DNA of 20,172 nt. It comes from Bacteroidia bacterium (lineage in GTDB: Bacteria; Bacteroidota; Bacteroidia; Bacteroidales; Paludibacteraceae). Shown in pieces: positions 1 through 6,498 of the stretch. The notes beneath the pieces were generated by a model that was not told the origin of the DNA, searched no databases, and was given only the letters and a program-made list of their open reading frames with translations. The DNA lies in contig JAGKVE010000037.1 in NCBI GenBank assembly GCA_021152555.1, positions 1 through 20,172 of the forward strand. The letters are read 5' to 3'. Within the stretch, counting starts at the first letter, position 1. Every line of letters begins with the position of its first letter. A program made the position numbers and the translations under genes.

Positions 1-100
1 CTTTTTTGAGCTGGTAGGTGAACTTCTACGAGCTGTTGAAATTTGTAATATAATGTAACATAATTATAAAAATTTAGTTAAAAAATAACGAAGTATTGTA

Positions 101-132
101 TTTGTATATATAGAAAAAATGTACTATCTTTG
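101..132 (+). promoter_or_regulatory. Bacteroidetes-type promoter of candidate ncRNA
   Basis: TTTG at 101-104 (-33 element), exactly 20 nt, then TATCTTTG at 125-132 (-7 element, consensus TAnnTTTG). This is the primary sigma factor (SigAB) promoter of Bacteroidetes. Transcription should begin near 139. No open reading frame of useful length follows, so it most likely drives the structured RNA described next. Confidence 0.7.
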
Positions 133-138
133 TAGCCG

Positions 139-482
139 ATTTTGTGAAGCATATGTGCAGCTGCTGTCTGTTCAAATTGCTTTCACGCCACAAGCGCAAG
201 GTGTTGCGCAAGCCATATTGACATATTCGACCTCGCAAGGAGGGGAAAAGCGTTTGCTAATACTTGTATATCTGAGTCATTGAAATGTAGGAAGTTTCAA
301 CTCTCTATTTAGAAACAAGTCGAAGCAGATGCCCATGCGTGTATATATCTGCGTATGTTCGTACATGTTTTGTAGTACGTACGCATATGCACAGCGCGGG
401 CAACTGTGTTGATTATCTGATAGAGAAGGTATCCTACAACCTCAATGACCGGATGACAACCAGTTGTCCGCGTTTTTGTTTG
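139..482 (+). ncRNA. Candidate structured non-coding RNA, ~340 nt
   Basis: Seen: a good promoter ends at 132 and no plausible gene follows, but stable hairpins do: GCGCAA 194-199 with TTGCGC 204-209; GCAGAT 325-330 with ATCTGC 347-352; and, as an alternative, a 10-bp bulged stem of 351-355 plus 360-364 with 375-384. A 12-bp stem pairs 395-406 (CGCGGGCAACTG) with 461-472 (one G-U pair) and is followed by a T-rich run at 473-481, as in an intrinsic terminator. Known: Weinberg and colleagues described Bacteroidales-specific RNAs with this promoter/terminator layout (for example Bacteroidales-1), and Bacteroidetes 6S RNAs are poorly conserved. Inference: this is such an RNA. The sequence also feels like one that recurs in Bacteroidales genomes, but I cannot assign a named family. 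Ends are approximate. Confidence 0.5.
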
Positions 483-501
483 TGCCTGTTGAAAAACGCT
501 G

Positions 502-533
502 CAAAGGTATTATAAAATAGTGACATGAGCAAA
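502..533 (-). promoter_or_regulatory. Promoter facing the ncRNA (antisense)
   Basis: On the minus strand TTTG (533-530), exactly 20 nt, then TACCTTTG (509-502). Transcription would begin near 495 and run through the candidate ncRNA in antisense. No minus-strand gene follows within the window, so the product would be an antisense RNA. Sequence and spacing match consensus, but one chance match in A/T-rich DNA is possible. Confidence 0.45.
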
Positions 534-684
534 CTTTTAGGCAATTTGGACTGATAAGGATTAAATTGTGAGCCCTCGGAGTAAACCCAAGCCTTTAGGC
601 TGTTTGCTATAGGGAGAGCGAGAACATCCGAGTAACTACCATTAAATCAGCGTTTTGATGCGCTTGCGGGAATCGTTTGCGCAA

Positions 685-734
685 AAAAGGACTAAAAAGG
701 ACTTTGTGCGAATGAAAGAAAAACACTAATTTTG
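685..734 (+). promoter_or_regulatory. Promoter of BspA-like gene with duplicated upstream element
   Basis: TTTG at 703-706, 20 nt, TAATTTTG at 727-734: an exact Bacteroidetes-type promoter giving a leader of about 100 nt. Directly upstream and overlapping the -33 box is a double AAAAGGAC-type motif (685-706). It recurs with 21 of 22 bases identical at the promoter of the lipoprotein operon (8051-8072), which suggests a shared regulator site or UP-like element. Confidence 0.7.
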
Positions 735-840
735 CAGCCGAAAAGTATGAAATAGTATAGCAAACTTAATATCTGTAGCACGACAAATAAAATTGGAGCG
801 GTTATTAATACGATTATCAAACAATATAATATAAATCATT

Positions 841-3168
841 ATGAAAAGATTTTTTACTTTTTTCCTTGCGCTGGTAGTCAGCGTTGGAACCATTTTCGCC
901 ACTACTGTACAAGTTGAGGGTTTATATTACAACCTCAATGCGGACAAAACGGCAGAGGTGACCTCGCAAAATAGTAGCATGCCATATTGGTCAACTACTA
1001 TTAAAACCGCCAACATCCCTGCCTCTGTAACCTACAATTCCGTAACCTATAGCGTCACAAGCATTGGAGATTATGCTTTCTATGATTGCACTGGTTTGAC
1101 CTCTGTAGCGATTCCCAATAGCGTCACAAGCATTGGAAGTAGTGCTTTCGAGTATTGCAGCGGTTTAACCTCTGTGACGATTCCCAATAGCGTCACAAGC
1201 ATTGGAAATTGGGCTTTCAACGGTTGCAGCGGTTTGACCTCTGTGACGATTCCCAATAGCGTCACAAGCATTGGAAATTGGGCTTTCAACGGTTGCAGCG
1301 GTTTGACCTCTGTGACTATTCCCAATAACGTTACCAGTATTGGGAATGGTGCTTTTGCCGGTTGCTCAAATATAACTTCTCCTGTGTATAATGCCCATGT
1401 CTTTGCCTATATGCCTCCGACATTTTCTGGAGAATTCACAATTCCTAGTGGTATAGTATCTATTGCAGGTGCTGCTTTCTATAAATGCAGCGGTTTAACC
1501 TTTATAGAGATTCCTAATAGCGTTACAAGTATTGGAGCTTCTGCTTTCTCAAAATGCTCTGGTTTGACCTCTTTGACAATTCCCAATAGCGTCACAAGCA
1601 TTGGAGGGGAGGCTTTCAGAGATTGCAGTGTTTTGAACTCTATCATAGTAGAAAACGGCAACTCTGTGTATGATAGTCGCAACGATTGCAATGCTATAAT
1701 AGAGACAGTGTCTAACACATTAATAGCAGGCTGTGAAAATACTATTATTCCCGATGATATCACAAAAGTTGAAGAGTATGCTTTCTCTACTTGTAACGGT
1801 TTGACTTCTGTGACTATTCCTAATAGCGTTACCGATATTGGAAATTGGGCTTTCTCTTATTGCGGCAGTTTGAACTCGGTAACGATTGGCAGTAGTGTTA
1901 CAAGCATCGGAGCGAGGACTTTTTATAACTGTACCGGTCTAACCTCAGTGACGATCAATTCAGATGCAGTGACAAATCAAGCATATACCTCATCTTCAAA
2001 TATTAGTACCATATTCGGTGCACAAGTGAGTAATTATGTAATTGGAGACAGTGTTAGAAAAATTGGAACTAATGCTTTCTACTCGTGCGATAATTTAACT
2101 TCTGTAACGATTGGATGTAATGTTATAGGTATTGCAAATAATGCTTTCTATCTCTGCAATCACATAGATTCTGTTGTGTGGAACGCACGGAACTGCGGTA
2201 GTTATTCCTTTGGAAAGCAAGTTGAATCTTTCACTTTTGGTAATGAGGTGGAATGTATCCCAGATAATCTCTGTTCTGGAATGATAAAAAATGCTAATCT
2301 GACATTGCCGGCTTCGCTGAAATCTATTGGTAAATATGCATTCAAAGGATGGACCAAAATTAAAACAATCAATATCCCTAATGAGGTTACCACTATTGGA
2401 GCTCATGCATTCGACAGTTGTATTTTCGTGACTTCTATATATGTGGGAGCATCTGTGGAGGAAATTGGCGACTATGCTTTCAATGGTTGTACCCGCGTAA
2501 ATGATATAACCAGTATGAATACAACAACTCCTGTCGCCTATGACAATACATTAGTGTCTATTAGTCCATACGCTTATCTTTACGTGCCTGCTGGTAGCAA
2601 GCGTACCTATCAATTAGACCCATATTGGAGTCGTTTCGATATTAAAGAAATAGCATCTGAGGATGTTTCTATCGTTGATAATATAGTTACCGTGGAAGCA
2701 AAAGAAGATAATGCCATTTTTACGTGGCCAACCAATGATAATGCAGCAACTTATACTATCCAAATAACTAAAGATGATGTCATTTTCTGTACGTTGGCAT
2801 TTAATGCTAATGGACAATTAGTCGGGATTGCTTTTGTCCCCAATAGAAATGGACAACCTCATCACACTCCGATGGCGACAATGACTTCTCTGGGTATGCA
2901 ATTCACTGTCACGGGTCTAAATAGCGCTAGCAAGTATGCTTATTGCCTTACCGTGCAAGATGCCGGTAAAACAGAAATTGCATCTTATTATGGCGAATTT
3001 GCTACAATTGGATATACTGGAGATATAACCCCAGGCGGTGGCATTGCTACTGGACTTAACAATGAACAAAGCTACCAAGAGCGAAGTACAAAAATCCTTC
3101 GCGATGGCCAAATCTTCATCCTCCGCGGCGACAAGACCTACACCCTCACGGGACAGGAAGTGAGATAA
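841..3168 (+). CDS. BspA-like leucine-rich repeat surface protein
   Basis: Secreted, 775 aa. Residues 1-20 are a signal peptide (basic start, hydrophobic core, cut near IFA/TT). From about 55 to 590 lie some 16 copies of the 23-residue TpLRR/BspA repeat (LRR_5 family) with the pattern SVTSIGxxAFxxCxGLTSVTIPN; a few, such as around 170-210 and 430-480, are degenerate. Residues ~611-725 resemble a fibronectin-III-like beta domain. The last 25 residues (751-775, ILRDGQIFILRG then TLTGQEVR) match the short type IX secretion-type C-terminal tails common in Prevotella and relatives. BspA-like proteins mediate adhesion to host or other bacterial surfaces; the ligand here is unknown. Two repeats (residues 121-166) are almost identical at DNA level. 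It has its own promoter, and no clear terminator separates it from the next genes. Confidence 0.9.
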   Translation: MKRFFTFFLALVVSVGTIFATTVQVEGLYYNLNADKTAEVTSQNSSMPYWSTTIKTANIPASVTYNSVTYSVTSIGDYAFYDCTGLTSVAIPNSVTSIGSSAFEYCSGLTSVTIPNSVTSIGNWAFNGCSGLTSVTIPNSVTSIGNWAFNGCSGLTSVTIPNNVTSIGNGAFAGCSNITSPVYNAHVFAYMPPTFSGEFTIPSGIVSIAGAAFYKCSGLTFIEIPNSVTSIGASAFSKCSGLTSLTIPNSVTSIGGEAFRDCSVLNSIIVENGNSVYDSRNDCNAIIETVSNTLIAGCENTIIPDDITKVEEYAFSTCNGLTSVTIPNSVTDIGNWAFSYCGSLNSVTIGSSVTSIGARTFYNCTGLTSVTINSDAVTNQAYTSSSNISTIFGAQVSNYVIGDSVRKIGTNAFYSCDNLTSVTIGCNVIGIANNAFYLCNHIDSVVWNARNCGSYSFGKQVESFTFGNEVECIPDNLCSGMIKNANLTLPASLKSIGKYAFKGWTKIKTINIPNEVTTIGAHAFDSCIFVTSIYVGASVEEIGDYAFNGCTRVNDITSMNTTTPVAYDNTLVSISPYAYLYVPAGSKRTYQLDPYWSRFDIKEIASEDVSIVDNIVTVEAKEDNAIFTWPTNDNAATYTIQITKDDVIFCTLAFNANGQLVGIAFVPNRNGQPHHTPMATMTSLGMQFTVTGLNSASKYAYCLTVQDAGKTEIASYYGEFATIGYTGDITPGGGIATGLNNEQSYQERSTKILRDGQIFILRGDKTYTLTGQEVR
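1167..1338 (+). repeat. 69-bp tandem repeat inside BspA-like gene
   Basis: Units 1201-1269 and 1270-1338 encode the same 23-residue repeat beginning NWAFNGCSGLTSV. With a 69-bp offset the DNA is identical from about 1167 to 1247, longer than the match between other repeat pairs in the gene, where codons have diverged. This points to recent duplication or gene conversion and gives a substrate for in-frame loss or gain of repeats. Confidence 0.85.
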
Positions 3169-3282
3169 TTATACCCATTAGGGTTAAGAACTAAAGAACT
3201 GTAGCAACAATGCCACAAAACAGGGCAGGTGGGATTGGCTTTCTGCCTGCTTACAAAAACATTATTAAATACAACACACACA

Positions 3283-3861
3283 ATGGCAAAGAGAGAACTC
3301 GAACTCAAAGAACAATTCAATGAGTTCTTCAGAAATCATAATGTTGATAATCTTTATGATCAACTTTCTGTTGAAGAAATGATAAAACTCAAGAAAGTTG
3401 TTAGTTGCATAAACAATATTATTACTCTCCGTGCAACAACTGCTTTTGTCGATAAATTATATAATGGCCATTTTATAACAGCCGTTGAGAGGGATGAAAT
3501 TATTAACGAAGTAAATGGTCAACATGCTAATACTAATGGCTTTGATGTTCAGTTTGAAAAAAATGAAGGCAAAAAGATTATAGCGGAGGTTAAGTGCAAC
3601 ATACCAGTAGATAAAACATCGTTTGGTCCGGCACAGAAGGAGGGTATTGTAAAAGACATTGAAAATCTCAAAAAAGGGAAATCAAAAGCAGGAATAAATG
3701 ACACTTCTTCATATTATAAGTTCATGGTTATACTCGATTGTGCGGAGAATATCAGAGAATGTATGCAAAAGATTATTGCTAAGCAAACAAATGTTACGAC
3801 ATATAGCTCTGCAGATGAACTAAACAAGGAAGATGTTTTTGTAGTATATGTGAGTATCTAA
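3283..3861 (+). CDS. PD-(D/E)XK nuclease-like protein of unknown role
   Basis: 192 aa from the ATG at 3283. An in-frame ATG 54 nt upstream would add a tail unlike a coding N-terminus, while 3283 follows a typical A-rich Bacteroidetes leader. Residues 1-80 look helical and charged. Then come GFDVQF (Asp88), a turn, and KKIIAEVKC (Glu102, Lys104), in a beta-strand setting: the D...ExK arrangement of the restriction-endonuclease (PD-(D/E)XK) fold. Gln117 lies further on, and hydrophobic strands at 146-152 and 184-191 could complete the core. No DNA-binding domain or methylase partner is visible. It is first in a set of five same-strand unknown genes; the next ATG is 12 nt after its stop. The nuclease fold is inferred from the motif only, and no target is known. 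Confidence 0.75.
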   Translation: MAKRELELKEQFNEFFRNHNVDNLYDQLSVEEMIKLKKVVSCINNIITLRATTAFVDKLYNGHFITAVERDEIINEVNGQHANTNGFDVQFEKNEGKKIIAEVKCNIPVDKTSFGPAQKEGIVKDIENLKKGKSKAGINDTSSYYKFMVILDCAENIRECMQKIIAKQTNVTTYSSADELNKEDVFVVYVSI

Positions 3862-3873
3862 AATCAACGAATT

Positions 3874-4470
3874 ATGAATATTTTAGTTTTATATCGTCAG
3901 GGGAAAGCGGATGAAGCTATTCGGGAATATTTTCGAAATCAAGTAGAACCACAATTGGATGCCTCTAAAACCGGACATGTTTATGAACTTCCTCTGCAGG
4001 AAATAGAACATATCCGGCAAAACATGGAGCAGTTACAGAAGTATGTCGAAGAAAAACACATTAATCTTGTAGTAGCAGCAAAGTTCAATGCTTTTCTCGC
4101 ACTCGCATTGCCTGCAGAAGTTAAGAAACTTGTGATTTGTCCTATTGTAGATCCCCATGCAGATGGTAAACTGAATTTAGCTATGCGTGTTCTTACGGAT
4201 TACAACTACATGCGTAGCTTGCGTAGAATTGTGTGTGGATATATTACCATCCTTCGCAAACGGAATACATATGCCATTTTTATTCGGGGGCGTGTTGGTA
4301 TTGAGAGACAACAAGATATTTTTGTTAAGAAATACGGACACAAGAATATCTCTAATTGGATGGACTTTGCTTGCTTGACACCACGTGGAATGAAAACAGA
4401 GCAAGTCGCGGAATATGATTATCGGAGAGCATTGGAACAGAATTTTGCTAAAATCATATCGATTTTCTAA
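3874..4470 (+). CDS. Hypothetical protein, possible degenerate alpha/beta-hydrolase
   Basis: 198 aa, 12 nt after the nuclease-like gene. No catalytic motif is intact. The order of elements resembles the small YqiA/YcfP-type alpha/beta-hydrolases: a first strand NILVLYRQG, a strand-turn-helix INLVVAAKFNAFLALALP where the nucleophile elbow GxSxG would be expected, a following strand VKKLVICPIVDP, and a late segment TYAIFIRGRVGIERQQDIF followed by a region (LTPRGM) where the catalytic His would be expected. Ser, Asp and His of the triad all appear absent. If the fold is right, this is a pseudoenzyme, perhaps a binding or scaffold protein. The fold call is inference from strand order; a quite different protein remains possible. 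Confidence 0.7.
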   Translation: MNILVLYRQGKADEAIREYFRNQVEPQLDASKTGHVYELPLQEIEHIRQNMEQLQKYVEEKHINLVVAAKFNAFLALALPAEVKKLVICPIVDPHADGKLNLAMRVLTDYNYMRSLRRIVCGYITILRKRNTYAIFIRGRVGIERQQDIFVKKYGHKNISNWMDFACLTPRGMKTEQVAEYDYRRALEQNFAKIISIF

Positions 4471-4515
4471 TAGAGCGTTTTAATCAGTTAATAACAATTT
4501 TAAATAATTAAAATC

Positions 4516-5259
4516 ATGAAAAAAAGCATCAATTATGGTGAATATCAAATCACCAGAGAAGAAAATGGAAGTATCCGTGTTCTTAAAAATGGTATTCCAC
4601 AAGAAAACACAAAAGCTGCGTTGCGAGAAATTGCACAAAGTATTAACTTAGACATCCAGAGCAACTGGAATACACAGCAATTTGGAAGTAAACTTATCAA
4701 GGCGATAGAAGACTTACAAACAGACGGTTCAATGCGATTGAATGCAGTAGAACAAGAAGTATCAAATGTTAGCATAGGTTCTGTAGAAGGGGAGGGCGCA
4801 GAAGAAAGTATGCAACTTTGCCAACAGATTGTAGAAGAGATGCACAAACTGGGACTTGACCGTTTTATTATAGATGGCGAAACATATTATGGTTTTGAGA
4901 TAGAAGGGAATATTCGCATTATAGATGAAGAAGAGTGGGATGATTGCAATGGTGATTTTGATATCGATACAGAAATCTTCCGTGTTAACAATGGTGATAT
5001 GGTAAGATATGCAACTGTAAGAGGTTTGTCTATCGAAAATGGTGAGTTAGTATGCCACACTCTTCTCTTAGAAGATGATTTTTCTAACGTATGGGTGGAG
5101 GATGAAATGTTGAAAGAATTTACTTTAAAGGATATTTATGATAGATATGGGTATTTAGACGAATTTAATACCGTTCGAATGCTTGAAACATATTTACATT
5201 TACTCCAAGAAACTTATGATTTTGGTAATGAACCTATAAAATGGGAAGTTAAGAAATAA
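4516..5259 (+). CDS. Hypothetical protein with N-terminal NWNTQQFG-type domain
   Basis: 247 aa, 45 nt after the preceding gene, with an A/T-rich leader. Residues 1-67 comprise a short beta hairpin (YGEYQITREENGSIRVLKNG) followed by NTKAALREIAQSI and the segment NWNTQQFGSKLIKAI (50-64). As I recall, this combination recurs at the ends of many unrelated Bacteroidales hypothetical proteins, so it may be a portable small domain of unknown function. The middle and C-terminal parts (~95-245) are rich in Asp and Glu with alternating hydrophobic residues, predicted mixed alpha/beta. No signal peptide or membrane segment is visible, so it is probably cytoplasmic. The strong acidity could suit a DNA-mimic or an inhibitor role, but that is speculation. 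Confidence 0.75.
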   Translation: MKKSINYGEYQITREENGSIRVLKNGIPQENTKAALREIAQSINLDIQSNWNTQQFGSKLIKAIEDLQTDGSMRLNAVEQEVSNVSIGSVEGEGAEESMQLCQQIVEEMHKLGLDRFIIDGETYYGFEIEGNIRIIDEEEWDDCNGDFDIDTEIFRVNNGDMVRYATVRGLSIENGELVCHTLLLEDDFSNVWVEDEMLKEFTLKDIYDRYGYLDEFNTVRMLETYLHLLQETYDFGNEPIKWEVKK

Positions 5260-5280
5260 TACAAATAATGGAGGATGCCG

Positions 5281-5305
5281 AAAATCCATTAAAGAGTAGG
5301 CGCAA
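5281..5305 (+). repeat. Third copy of the AAAATCC...AGAGTAGGC leader motif
   Basis: AAAATCCATTAAAGAGTAGG followed by CGCAA matches, with a few changes, the leader motif found right after the promoters at 8123-8155 and 8449-8482. Here it lies directly upstream of the 61-aa gene but with no recognisable -7/-33 pair in front, so it is not simply carried along with a promoter. Confidence 0.6.
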
Positions 5306-5323
5306 TTTAAATTTATTACAACT

Positions 5324-5509
5324 ATGACAACTTATCGTTTAACAGCACCAAGAAAAATGGGAACTGTACCAGAAGGTTTTTCTTTCACAGTCGCTACAGG
5401 AAGTAATTGTGGTCCATCTAATGACGAGATTCGCAGAGCATTAAAACCATATGGATTTGATCCACAAGGTTCTGTATCTTTCGGTAATTGGAAGTCGGAA
5501 AAACTCTAA
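5324..5509 (+). CDS. Small conserved-type hypothetical protein, 61 aa
   Basis: 61 residues starting MTTYRLTAPRKMGTVPEGFSF and ending GNWKSEKL. The layout, a strand, a P-x-G-F-S-F-x-V strand, GPSNDEIRRALKPYGF as a short helix, and a final GNW-x-x-EK strand, resembles small proteins I have seen in Bacteroidales genomes, without a known function. It lacks a signal peptide and Cys pairs; one Cys is present. It has the repeated leader motif 19 nt or more upstream and is followed by a strong hairpin, so its mRNA may end partly there. Position between the acidic protein and the AAA-like protein suggests it is part of the same gene set. Confidence 0.65.
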   Translation: MTTYRLTAPRKMGTVPEGFSFTVATGSNCGPSNDEIRRALKPYGFDPQGSVSFGNWKSEKL

Positions 5510-5522
5510 AAGAATAATTAGC

Positions 5523-5559
5523 CAAAGGGGTTTGATCGCCCCTTTGCCTACTAATTTTG
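5523..5559 (+). terminator. Hairpin terminator or attenuator
   Basis: CAAAGGGG (5523-5530), 8-nt loop, CCCCTTTG (5539-5546): a perfect 8-bp stem followed by a T-rich but interrupted stretch (5552-5559). The gene at 5587 has no obvious promoter of its own, so read-through is likely and this may only lower its expression. Confidence 0.6.
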
Positions 5560-5586
5560 ATTTAATAACCTTAAATTTTATAAATT

Positions 5587-6231
5587 ATGTCAATATTAAG
5601 TTCTAATAATGCAGGGATAAAATCTTACATCCCCAAACTTATCGCTAAGGATTTAGTAACTATAGGGCGGGTTTATGCCGTAGAAACAGAGCAAAGTTCA
5701 GAAGATGTAGTGCTTGGTACGATTGCGGAGGCACACGGAATGACATATAAAAGTCATAACTCTTTTGTCAAGGATTTAGTCGCCGCCACTAAAGAGGAGG
5801 GAATTCCTGTTTATGGAGTGGACTGCGCAGCTTTTCATGATCGAAATGATGCGATAGGCTGGTTAAGAACTTTGTCAGAATTGCCAACTGAGCCCAAACA
5901 TCCATTAATAGTTTTAGAAAACATCACAGAGCTATTGCCGGAACTCCGTAATGTACTTTTACATGGATGGAAAAATGATACGAATCAATTCTGTGATGAC
6001 CGACCGGGACAAGATGGCTGCTTTACCGTAGATAATCGGAAATATATTATTTATCTTACATGGGATAAAAGCAAACAGGAAAAACAGAAAACCATTTGGC
6101 ATCCCGGAGATGGCTATTCTTGGATTGGCAATTATGAGGACTGGAAAAAGAACTGCACAGAAATGTATAAAAAGATGAATGACGAAGATTATAAAAAAGT
6201 ACTTAGAATGCGTGGTATTTTGAAAAACTAA
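5587..6231 (+). CDS. Hypothetical protein, possible P-loop-less AAA-like domain
   Basis: 214 aa. The central part resembles the second half of an AAA+ core: HPLIVLENITELLPELRNVL (residues 105-124) is like a Walker B strand plus the following helix (usual form hhhhDE), and RKYIIYLTW (151-159) is where a sensor-1 strand would sit. No Walker A (GxxxxGKT) is present anywhere, and the Walker B acid is shifted to Glu111, so ATP hydrolysis seems unlikely. The C-terminal third is rich in Lys and Trp (WHPGDGYSWIGNYEDWKKN). No signal peptide or membrane segment. It is the last of five unknown genes and ends at a strong bidirectional terminator. The AAA relation is an inference from local resemblance; otherwise the protein is unrecognised. 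Confidence 0.7.
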   Translation: MSILSSNNAGIKSYIPKLIAKDLVTIGRVYAVETEQSSEDVVLGTIAEAHGMTYKSHNSFVKDLVAATKEEGIPVYGVDCAAFHDRNDAIGWLRTLSELPTEPKHPLIVLENITELLPELRNVLLHGWKNDTNQFCDDRPGQDGCFTVDNRKYIIYLTWDKSKQEKQKTIWHPGDGYSWIGNYEDWKKNCTEMYKKMNDEDYKKVLRMRGILKN

Positions 6232-6239
6232 ACACAACT

Positions 6240-6268
6240 CAGGGGAGTTGCGCTCCCCTGATTTATTT
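6240..6268. terminator. Bidirectional rho-independent terminator
   Basis: CAGGGGAG (6240-6247), loop TTGCG, CTCCCCTG (6253-6260), then ATTTATTT. It sits between the plus-strand gene ending at 6231 and the minus-strand reading frame ending at 6313. The stem can end transcripts from both sides, with the better T-rich tail on the plus side. Confidence 0.8.
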
Positions 6269-6312
6269 ACCCCGACACGGGCAAACGATCTTTGACGTAT
6301 TGTAGAGAAAAT

Positions 6313-6498
6313 TTATTGGGCTATCAACGGACATGCAGCAAATAACTCTAATGCCGATGCTGTTTCCTGAATAAGATGTTGGCGTGCAAAATTCTTCGAC
6401 TGATTATCGGTCAGTACTTCGCCAAGACCTTGCATCAACACACGCGAACTATAACTGCGAACTTTTTCTGCGCATTGCTGAGCGTGCACGTAATCCAT
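6313..6498 (-). CDS. Possible small hypothetical ORF overlapping the antitoxin gene
   Basis: A 61-residue frame beginning MDYVHAQQCAEKVRSYSSRV and ending ACPLIAQ, whose ATG lies inside the last 50 nt of the AbiEi-like gene. It looks helical and mostly free of improbable composition, but I recognise no family, and it does not resemble an AbiEii nucleotidyltransferase. It could be a small coupled gene, a remnant left by loss of the toxin gene, or a chance frame. Confidence 0.35.
   Translation of the reverse strand: MDYVHAQQCAEKVRSYSSRVLMQGLGEVLTDNQSKNFARQHLIQETASALELFAACPLIAQ

Larger units (their letters stand above)
483..840. other. Non-coding region with nested inverted repeat and BspA leader
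   Basis: No gene is supported here. CTCGGA (575-580) can pair with TCCGAG (627-632). Inside it, GTAAAC (581-586) pairs with GTTTGC (602-607), enclosing an AGCC/GGCT hairpin at about 590-601. The rest contains the minus-strand promoter (502-533), the BspA promoter (685-734) and a ~100-nt A/T-rich leader of the BspA gene. The inverted repeat could be a terminator-like structure, a recombination remnant or part of another RNA; nothing in the sequence decides this. Confidence 0.45.

Noticed and set aside
2..58. Open frame to the window edge, FFELVGELLRAVEICNIM then stop
   Set aside because: Only 18 residues with no recognisable family; it could be the end of a gene outside the window, but this cannot be supported.
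125..495. Minus-strand peptides such as DTFSIR...LPALCICVRTT
   Set aside because: Interrupted by several stops. Similar peptides may be annotated in related genomes, but they are translations of a non-coding element.
1080..1763. Long minus-strand frames with repetitive sequence opposite the adhesin gene
   Set aside because: They mirror the plus-strand LRR repeats and have no promoter or leader; shadows of the real gene.
3213..3250. GCAGG/CCTGC pairing after the adhesin gene
   Set aside because: Only 5 bp with a long loop and no T-run; not a credible terminator.
5528..5559. TAATTTTG at 5552-5559 as promoter for the AAA-like gene
   Set aside because: The nearest TTTG is 17 nt upstream, inside the terminator loop; spacing is wrong compared with the uniform 20 nt elsewhere.
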